From Gillisella vitis (GTDB lineage Bacteria > Pseudomonadota > Alphaproteobacteria > Rhizobiales > Rhizobiaceae), in the NCBI RefSeq assembly GCF_021559775.1, contig NZ_CP056049.1, forward strand, positions 310,001-374,000: a DNA stretch of 64,000 bases, written 5' to 3'. Under the pieces are notes generated by a model that saw nothing but the letters and a program-made list of their open reading frames with translations, had not been told where the DNA came from and made no database searches. Below are positions 58,531 to 64,000 of this stretch, piece after piece. Every line of letters starts with the position of its first letter. Positions within the stretch are counted from its first letter, which is position 1. The position numbers and the translations under genes are program-made.

Positions 58531-60684
58531 TCACAGCGCGCAGGATACGCAGCCCTGCACTTGCGTGCCGGTCAGCGCCATCTGGCGAAGGCGAATGTAA
58601 TAGATGGTCTTGATGCCCTTCTTCCAGGCGTAGATTTGCGCCCGATTGATGTCGCGGGTCGTTGCGGTGTCACGGAAAAACAGCGTCAGCGAAAGACCCT
58701 GATCCACATGCTGGGTGGCGGCCGCATAAGTGTCTATGATTTTCTCAGGTCCGATCTCATAGGCGTCCTGATAGTAATCAAGGTTATCATTGCTCATGAA
58801 GGCGGCCGGATAGTAGACGCGGCCGATCTTGCCTTCCTTGCGGATCTCGATCTTCGAGACGATCGGATGGATCGAGGATGTCGAATGGTTGATGTAGGAG
58901 ATCGACCCCGTCGGTGGCACAGCCTGAAGGTTCTGGTTATAAAGGCCGGACGTCATCACCACCTCTTTCAGCGCCAACCAGTCTTCCTGTGTCGGGATCG
59001 TGATTCCGGCCGTTTCGAATAGCTCTGCGACGCGCCTGGTCGCTGGAAGCCATTCGGTTTGCGTATATTTGTCGAAATACTCGCCAGACGCATATTTCGA
59101 GTTCTCGAAGCCCTTGAAGCTCGTGCCGCGTTCGACGGCGATCCGGTTAGATGCACGAATCGCGTGATAGGTCACCGTGTAGAAATACATGTTGGTGAAA
59201 TCGATGCCCTCTTCCGATCCGTAGAAGATGCGTTCGCGTGCGAGATAGCCATGCAGGTTCATCTGGCCAAGGCCGATGGCGTGGCTATCGTCATTGCCTC
59301 TCTCGATCGAGGGAACCGACGAGATATGGCTCATGTCGGACACGGCGGTCAGCGCCCGGATCGCGGTCTCGATGGTCCTGCCGAAGTCCGAGGAATCCAT
59401 CACCGCTGCGATGTTCAAGGACCCGAGATTGCAGGAGATGTCCTTACCCATGGTCTTGTAGGACAGGTCGTCATTGTAAGTGCTGACGTCGCTCACCTGT
59501 AGGATTTCCGAGCAGAGATTGCTCATCGAGATGCGGCCGGCAATCGGGTTGGCGCGGTTCACCGTGTCCTCGAACATGATATATGGATAGCCGCTCTCGA
59601 ACTGGATTTCGGCAAGAACCTGGAAGAAATCACGCGCCTTGATCTTCTTCTTGCGAATGCGGCTGTCGGCGACCATCTCGCGGTATTTTTCCGTGACCGA
59701 GATTTCTGAAAACGCGACGCCGTAGACACGTTCCACGTCGTAGGGTGAGAACAGGTACATATCCTCGTTGTTCTTCGCCAATTCAAAGGTGATGTCGGGG
59801 ACCACCACACCGAGCGACAGCGTTTTGATCCTGATCTTCTCGTCGGCGTTTTCACGCTTGGTATCGAGGAAGCGCATGATATCCGGATGATGGGCATTCA
59901 GGTAGACAGCCCCTGCCCCCTGGCGCGCACCGAGCTGGTTGGCATAGGAAAAACTGTCCTCCAGCAGCTTCATCACCGGGATGACGCCCGAGGACTGGTT
60001 CTCGATTTGCTTGATCGGTGCGCCTGCCTCGCGGATATTGGTCAGGGATAACGCGACCCCACCCCCACGCTTGGAAAGTTGCAGTGCCGAGTTGATGCCA
60101 CGGGCGATGCTTTCCATATTGTCTTCCATGCGCAGCAGGAAGCAGGAGACCAGTTCGCCGCGTTGCTTCTTGCCGGCATTGAGAAAGGTCGGCGTCGCCG
60201 GCTGGAAGCGGCCGGAGATAATCTCGTCGACCATGTCACGTGCCAAAGCCTCATTGCCCTGCGCCAACGTCAACGCCACCATGCAGATCCGGTCTTCGTA
60301 GCGCTCCAGATAGCGCTTTCCGTCGAAGGTCTTCAGTGTGTAGCTGGTGTAATATTTGAAGGCGCCGAGAAAGGTCGGAAAGCGAAACTTCCTCGCATAG
60401 GCATGGTCGAAAAGATCGCGGACGAAGTTGAACGCATACTGATCCAACACCGCCTGCTCATAGTAGCCTTCGTCCACGAGGTAATCGAGCTTCTCCCGCA
60501 GATTATGGAAGAAGACGGTGTTCTGGTTGACGTGCTGCAAGAAATACTGCTTTGCCGCCAGAGCGTCCTTATCGAGTTGGATTTTACCATCCTCATCGTA
60601 GAGGTTTAGCATGGCGTTCAGCGCGTGATAATCCAGCGCCTGTTCGTCCGCCTTCAAAGGGCGCTCGAAAGTTGTGACGTCCAA
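58531..60684 (-). CDS. nrdE: Ribonucleotide reductase class Ib, alpha subunit
   Basis: Catalytic subunit, 717 aa from a TTG start at 60684 (LDVTTFERPLKADEQ) with GGATGGAA upstream. The open frame extends to 60768 inside nrdI, but that extension has no family character. Active-site segments NLCSEILQ and SCNLGSLNIA and the C-terminal redox pair CVSC are present. No N-terminal ATP-cone is seen, as expected for class Ib. It overlaps nrdI by 31 bp. Confidence 0.96.
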   Translation of the reverse strand: MDVTTFERPLKADEQALDYHALNAMLNLYDEDGKIQLDKDALAAKQYFLQHVNQNTVFFHNLREKLDYLVDEGYYEQAVLDQYAFNFVRDLFDHAYARKFRFPTFLGAFKYYTSYTLKTFDGKRYLERYEDRICMVALTLAQGNEALARDMVDEIISGRFQPATPTFLNAGKKQRGELVSCFLLRMEDNMESIARGINSALQLSKRGGGVALSLTNIREAGAPIKQIENQSSGVIPVMKLLEDSFSYANQLGARQGAGAVYLNAHHPDIMRFLDTKRENADEKIRIKTLSLGVVVPDITFELAKNNEDMYLFSPYDVERVYGVAFSEISVTEKYREMVADSRIRKKKIKARDFFQVLAEIQFESGYPYIMFEDTVNRANPIAGRISMSNLCSEILQVSDVSTYNDDLSYKTMGKDISCNLGSLNIAAVMDSSDFGRTIETAIRALTAVSDMSHISSVPSIERGNDDSHAIGLGQMNLHGYLARERIFYGSEEGIDFTNMYFYTVTYHAIRASNRIAVERGTSFKGFENSKYASGEYFDKYTQTEWLPATRRVAELFETAGITIPTQEDWLALKEVVMTSGLYNQNLQAVPPTGSISYINHSTSSIHPIVSKIEIRKEGKIGRVYYPAAFMSNDNLDYYQDAYEIGPEKIIDTYAAATQHVDQGLSLTLFFRDTATTRDINRAQIYAWKKGIKTIYYIRLRQMALTGTQVQGCVSCAL

Positions 60685-61070
60685 AATCGTTCCATCCCAT
60701 ATTTGACATTGGCGACATCCTCGTCCGTGCCGAGCAATTCGAACCTGTAAAGGTACGGCACTCGACATTTCTGTGAGATCACATCGCCGGCGAGACAGAA
60801 CGTCTCGCCGAAATTAGTATTGCCCGCGGCGATCACGCCCCGGAGATGAGAGCGGTTGTCCGCATCGTTGAGGAAGCGGATGACCTGTTTTGGAACGGCT
60901 CCTTTGCCATCGTCACCCGAATAGGTTGGCACGATCAGAACGTAAGGTTCATTGATCGACGGATTGCCGCTCCTTGGGCTGACGGGGATACGAGACGCAC
61001 GCAAGCCAAGCTTGCCGACAAAGCGATGGGTGTTTTCCGATCTGCTGGAAAAATAGACAATCAGCCCCAT
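60654..61070 (-). CDS. nrdI: Flavodoxin-like NrdI, cofactor assembly protein
   Basis: 138-aa NrdI with the FMN-binding start LIVYFSSRSENTHRFVGKL and the loop PTYSGDDGKGAVPKQVIRFL. It supplies an oxidant for assembling the Mn(III)2-tyrosyl radical in NrdF. It starts 10 bp after the nrdH stop with GAGGG as ribosome-binding site. Confidence 0.96.
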   Translation of the reverse strand: MGLIVYFSSRSENTHRFVGKLGLRASRIPVSPRSGNPSINEPYVLIVPTYSGDDGKGAVPKQVIRFLNDADNRSHLRGVIAAGNTNFGETFCLAGDVISQKCRVPYLYRFELLGTDEDVANVKYGMERFWTSQLSSAL

Positions 61071-61080
61071 CGCCAGACCC

Positions 61081-61302
61081 TCATGCCAGCGCGTTGATCA
61101 TGTCGGGACGAAAACCCGCCCAATGGGTATCGCCAGCGATGACGACGGGAACCTGCCGATAGCCAAGACCTTGAACCTTGGCATAGGCGTCCTCATCGAC
61201 GGAAATGTCGATGATGCGGTAGTCGAGACCCTGGCGATCGAGCGCGCGGGTGGTTGCGTTGCACTGGACACAGGCAGGTTTGCTGTAAACGGTGATGGTC
61301 AT
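61081..61302 (-). CDS. nrdH: Glutaredoxin-like NrdH, electron donor to NrdEF
   Basis: 73-aa NrdH redoxin with Cys11-Val-Gln-Cys14 (ACVQC), GYRQVPVV and WAGFRPDMI at the C-terminus. Two ATGs are adjacent; GAGGA is best spaced for the one at 61302. It is the first gene of nrdHIEF and follows a leader of about 280 bases after the riboswitch. Confidence 0.95.
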   Translation of the reverse strand: MTITVYSKPACVQCNATTRALDRQGLDYRIIDISVDEDAYAKVQGLGYRQVPVVIAGDTHWAGFRPDMINALA

Positions 61303-61577
61303 CATATCCTCGTTGGGTTTTGATTTCTGGCCGCAGAAAGGCCTCCGAAGACGCCGTTGCCGACGCTCGTTTCTGGACATTGAGTGGGAGAATGACAGGA
61401 GCTCAGACGCTCTTCAGCGACCGTCTTCGTTTAAATGCCGGACCGTTACAGGAAAAATCACGCATGCCTTCACCCCGAAGTGTTTTGACGGATTGTCGGC
61501 AAGGAAACGCGGACAAGCGACATCATATCGCTTGCCGTCACGCGACCTTCCGGGCACCCCGCCCGTGGACGTTTTCG
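61303..61577 (-). promoter_or_regulatory. Untranslated leader between riboswitch and nrdH
   Basis: About 275 bases of leader with no supported gene. On the minus strand a stem CAAGCGAT / GTCGCTTG with loop ATGAT lies around 61514-61535; with the riboswitch 3' end about 45 bases upstream it may be part of the expression platform. No T run follows it. Confidence 0.45.
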
Positions 61578-61745
61578 TTTGAGGCAGGTCTCCTGGCTCG
61601 CGGGTCGTTACATCCATCCTTGCCTTCCCGAAGCATGATGCTTCAGTGGCTTTCACTGGACAGATGCTCGCCGCTTACAGTTGCGGGGGCAGCTTCGGAA
61701 TTACCCGACCATCTCTGGTCCGGCGCACCGTATTCCCGTCTTAGC
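61578..61745 (-). promoter_or_regulatory. Cobalamin (B12) riboswitch upstream of nrdHIEF
   Basis: Read on the minus strand, the order of conserved blocks is that of the AdoCbl aptamer: GGAATACGGTGC at the 5' side, AATTCCGAAGCTGCCCCCGC then AACTGTAAGCGG (the B12 box core), CCACTG, GGGAAGGC and the closing GACCCGCGAGCCAGGAGACC with TGCC. It faces nrdH. Class Ib reductase does not use B12, so repression in B12-replete cells, when a B12-dependent reductase can work, is the expected logic. Confidence 0.93.
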
Positions 61746-61795
61746 TTTCGATTCGTAATGAGAATCGAAAGAACCTCGAACACTAAATATGGTAT
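61745..61795 (-). promoter_or_regulatory. Nrd promoter elements: NrdR-box-like site and dyad
   Basis: ACACTAAATATGGTAT (61780-61795) matches 13 of 16 positions of the palindromic NrdR box ACACTATATATAGTGT. Next to it CTTTCGATTC / GAATCGAAAG (61745-61771) is a perfect 10-bp dyad around GTAATGA. Both lie just upstream of the riboswitch, where the promoter must be. Confidence 0.5.
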
Positions 61796-61854
61796 ACGAG
61801 GCTGAAATTTCGTCAACAACTATACCGCCGAACGGATAGCTCTCCCCAGGAAAA

Positions 61855-62102
61855 ATGCAGTCGCTTTTCAACCGCACGACACGATCGTTGACACTCATGG
61901 CCGAAGGACGCGATCTGCATGACCGTGCGCTTCAGTTGTCGTGCGATGCCGAAGAAATCGAACAGGTGCGAAAGCCGGACGGGCAGAGCCGTCTGGCACC
62001 TTGCAAATTGCGGCGTCGCTGCCGAGCGGTTTGCACGTAATCGCGCCAACACTGCCGCGGTTTCGCGAACTGCATCCCAAAGTGACGATTGATCTGCTTT
62101 AG
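61855..62102 (+). pseudogene. LysR-family regulator remnant, frameshifted and truncated
   Basis: The first frame reads LFNRTTRSLTLMAEGRDLHD ... EEIEQVRKPDG, which is the end of a LysR helix-turn-helix and linker. It then leaves the family pattern and stops at 62040. A second frame resumes at about 61987 with SGTLQIAASLPSGLHVIAPT then LPRFRELHPKVTIDLL and ends at TAG 62100-62102. Together they cover about residues 50-130 of a LysR protein with one frameshift; the N-terminal HTH and most of the effector domain are gone. Clear gene decay. Confidence 0.85.
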
Positions 62103-62335
62103 AGAGGCCGGGCGTCTATTCATTCGCGAACGGAAGGTCTTGAAAAGATATAAACTATCGAGGGGCGGATACCCTTCGTCTATCGGACTGGGTCTGTCGG
62201 ACTTGGCCTATTGGACTTGTGGGCCTCAATCCATTGGCTGACTGGAATGAGAGAGGGTGCTACAGTCGGAGATCACACTCGAATTCATAAAACTTCGTAC
62301 TTGCGCGCCAGACGTTTGATGCCTAAAATTGGGTA
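62103..62335. promoter_or_regulatory. Upstream region of the AraC-type gene
   Basis: No gene. Three imperfect 14-base tandem units (from TCGGACTGGGTCTG) occupy 62183-62224. No clear ribosome-binding site precedes ATG 62336. Confidence 0.35.
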
Positions 62336-63325
62336 ATGTCTGATCATTCGTCTCAACGGTTGTCGCCGTCAAATATCCCAATGGATGCGCTAAGTGAAGT
62401 TCTACAGGACTTTCGCTTGAGTGGGGTCAATTATGGGCGCTGTGAACTGCGACATCCGTGGAGCATCGCCCTGCCGCATCAACAGCTGCTTCGGTTTCAC
62501 TTTATCAGCAAAGGTCCATGCTGGATTCATACCGAAGCCCAAGGGTGGCAGGAATTGCATGATGGGGATCTGGTGCTACTGCCGCAAGGTATCGCACATC
62601 GATTGGCAAGCGCGCCGGATGTTGAAGGCGACTCGCTCAAGAGCTGTCAGATAAAAAGGTTGAGCAGCAAGGTTTGCGAACTGGTGCGGGAAGGAACCGG
62701 GGCGACCAGCACCCTTTTTTGCGGTTCCATGGCTTTGAGCGCATATGCCCTTGATCCTTTGATCGCTTTGATGCCGCCAATCATCAAGGGCTGCGATGTC
62801 GCTGGCAATGACCCGGTTATTGGCCCCCTGCTGGCGGCTATGACGGCAGAGGCTTCGCAGCCTCAGATGGGCAGCGCGACGATCCTGTCGCGTATGGCTG
62901 ACTTGCTCGTTGCGCGGCTTATCCGCTGTTGGGTCAATTGCAGTGGAGCCGCAACCACCGGCTGGCTCGCCGCCATCCGCGACCCTCATCTTGGTCGTGT
63001 ATTGGCCGCCATGCACCGCGATCCGGGCCATAACTGGACGCTTGAAAGCCTTGCCGGTGTCGCGGGCCAATCGCGCTCGATCTTTGCCGAACGCTTCAGC
63101 GCTATTTTAGGAGAAGGCGCGGCACGCTATCTCGCCCGCCTGCGCATGCAGCTTGCCCGTGAGTTGTTGGGGCAAGGTGGCATGTCGGTTGCCGAGGTTG
63201 CATCTCGCCTGGGCTATGAATCCGAGGCGTCTTTCGCCCGCGCTTTCAAACGTATTACCACGGTCTCCCCGGGCGTTGTGCGCCGCACAGTTTCCGGACG
63301 AACGGACATGGTTTTCGGATTTTAA
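62336..63325 (+). CDS. AraC-family transcriptional regulator
   Basis: 329-aa regulator with an N-terminal cupin-type domain (LPHQQLLRFHFISKGPCWIH and LHDGDLVLLPQGIAH) of the cupin_6 group and a C-terminal double HTH: LESLAGVAGQSRSIFAERFS and MSVAEVASRLGYESEASFARAFKR. It stands 60 bp upstream of the exporter gene in the same direction, and probably controls it. Confidence 0.92.
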   Translation: MSDHSSQRLSPSNIPMDALSEVLQDFRLSGVNYGRCELRHPWSIALPHQQLLRFHFISKGPCWIHTEAQGWQELHDGDLVLLPQGIAHRLASAPDVEGDSLKSCQIKRLSSKVCELVREGTGATSTLFCGSMALSAYALDPLIALMPPIIKGCDVAGNDPVIGPLLAAMTAEASQPQMGSATILSRMADLLVARLIRCWVNCSGAATTGWLAAIRDPHLGRVLAAMHRDPGHNWTLESLAGVAGQSRSIFAERFSAILGEGAARYLARLRMQLARELLGQGGMSVAEVASRLGYESEASFARAFKRITTVSPGVVRRTVSGRTDMVFGF

Positions 63326-63385
63326 GCTACATATAATCCCAAATCTTTCGTCTATGAAGTGCTTCTGGATTCAGGAGATACGTCA

Positions 63386-64000
63386 ATGACGGACAGAACA
63401 TCACAATTTAACAGCGCGGATATAGACCTCGATACCGCTGAGCCGGTTGCGTGGAGCCCTGCCACCTGGTTTGCCGTCCTTTCGATGGCGGCCACCAGTT
63501 TTGCACTGGTGTCGGCTGAGTTCCTGCCAGCAGGCTTGCTGACGCCAATGGCCCGTGATCTTGGGATCAGCGAGGGAACAGCCGGACAGGTCGTGACTGC
63601 CACGGCTTTCGTGGGGGCCATCACGGCCCTATTGAGCAATGTCCTGATCGGCAGATTAAACCGCAAGACAGTGTTGGTCGGCCTTAGTGCGTTGGCAATC
63701 GGCTCCAATATTCTTGCAGCGGTGGCGACGGACTTTTGGCTATTGATGCTCGGTCGAGCAGGCCTCGGCATTGCCCTCAGCGGCTTCTGGGCGCTTTCGG
63801 TTGCCGTCGTCGCCAGGTTGGTTGGGACCAATGCAACAGGACGGGGCATGGCGATCGTCACGCTCGGCGTCTCACTCGCAACGATAGCCGCGCCATCGAT
63901 AGGCGCTTTGATCAGCGATTGGCTGGGCTGGCGCAGCGCCATGTCGATGACGGCGGGACTTGCTGCAATTGCCATGTTGCTACAGGTAATCTGCTTGCCG
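63386..64000 (+). CDS. nepI: MFS efflux transporter, NepI-like (3' end cut by window)
   Basis: The ATG at 63386 (AGGAGAT upstream) opens a frame that runs past the window end, 205 codons visible. After a polar 35-residue N-terminus come at least five membrane segments. SAEFLPAGLLTPMARDLGIS, EGTAGQVVTATAFV and GRAGLGIALSGFWALS are very close to the pattern of E. coli NepI, a ribonucleoside exporter of the DHA1 drug-efflux group. The C-terminal half is outside the window. The symbol is given with caution. Confidence 0.8.
   Translation, partial: MTDRTSQFNSADIDLDTAEPVAWSPATWFAVLSMAATSFALVSAEFLPAGLLTPMARDLGISEGTAGQVVTATAFVGAITALLSNVLIGRLNRKTVLVGLSALAIGSNILAAVATDFWLLMLGRAGLGIALSGFWALSVAVVARLVGTNATGRGMAIVTLGVSLATIAAPSIGALISDWLGWRSAMSMTAGLAAIAMLLQVICLP

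Noticed and set aside
61414..61656. 80-codon minus-strand open frame in the nrd leader
   Set aside because: Starts inside the cobalamin riboswitch; conserved RNA structure explains the sequence better.
62183..62224. Three imperfect 14-base tandem units
   Set aside because: Too short and degenerate to argue for a function; noted only in the region description.

Overview
The window looks like chromosome or large-replicon DNA of an alphaproteobacterium, most likely of the order Rhizobiales (Rhizobium/Agrobacterium or Brucella/Ochrobactrum type). The grounds are moderately high GC, a very high density of ABC importers and catabolic operons, many IclR and LysR regulators, and a class Ib nrdHIEF operon behind a cobalamin riboswitch. 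The genus cannot be fixed from sequence reading alone. I see no rRNA, tRNA, CRISPR array, integrase or intact insertion sequence. The left and right edges cut a ROK-family gene and an MFS exporter gene.

Layout. (A) 1-8.7 kb: a ROK-type gene, an ABC importer operon of the spermidine/iron-type architecture (minus strand), and a divergent GH38 alpha-mannosidase. (B) 9.2-19.4 kb: a resorcinol/hydroxyquinol module (FAD hydroxylase, hydroxyquinol 1,2-dioxygenase, tautomerase-like protein, LysR regulator, maleylacetate reductase), followed by a five-gene Liv-type ABC importer. (C) 19.4-33.2 kb: a dense set of ring-hydroxylation, ring-opening and hydrolysis genes in divergent operons. It holds an IclR regulator, three carboxymuconolactone-decarboxylase-family proteins, two fumarylacetoacetate-hydrolase-family proteins, a VOC protein, a GlcG-like protein, a MmgE/PrpD protein, an MhpA-like FAD monooxygenase, an SDR, a dienelactone-hydrolase-like protein, an acyl-CoA-dehydrogenase-like flavin monooxygenase and an MFS transporter. 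(D) 33.6-39 kb: a CoA-dependent module (fused CoA transferase, thiolase-like protein plus DUF35 partner, SRPBCC protein, Asp/Glu-racemase-type protein) with its own IclR regulator. (E) 39.3-46 kb: a second acyl-CoA-dehydrogenase-like monooxygenase, its flavin reductase and a TonB-type outer-membrane barrel in one operon, plus an NADP-binding reductase and a third IclR regulator. (F) 46.5-55.1 kb: an amino-acid/amide catabolic island (RidA, DadA-like oxidase, ornithine-cyclodeaminase-family protein, class V aminotransferase, amidase, polar-amino-acid ABC importer without its ATPase, LysR). (G) 55.8-64 kb: an Old Yellow Enzyme with a divergent small HTH regulator, nrdHIEF under a B12 riboswitch, a decayed LysR gene, an AraC regulator and a NepI-like exporter.

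How it fits together. Regions B to E read as about 37 kb of aromatic or polyphenol catabolism. A substrate crosses the outer membrane, is hydroxylated by flavin monooxygenases, is opened by intradiol or VOC-type oxygenases, and is trimmed by hydrolases, decarboxylase-like proteins and CoA-dependent C-C cleavage. The hydroxyquinol branch is firm. The substrate of regions C to E is not known from the sequence; a plant phenolic such as a flavonoid is only an inference. The most unusual items are a TonB-receptor-like barrel whose plug domain seems replaced by a Pro/Gly-rich segment, a thiolase-like protein lacking the nucleophilic cysteine beside a DUF35 partner, two pairs of shared intergenic elements that link the region-C operons, and a B12 riboswitch with a NrdR-box-like site in front of the B12-independent ribonucleotide reductase.
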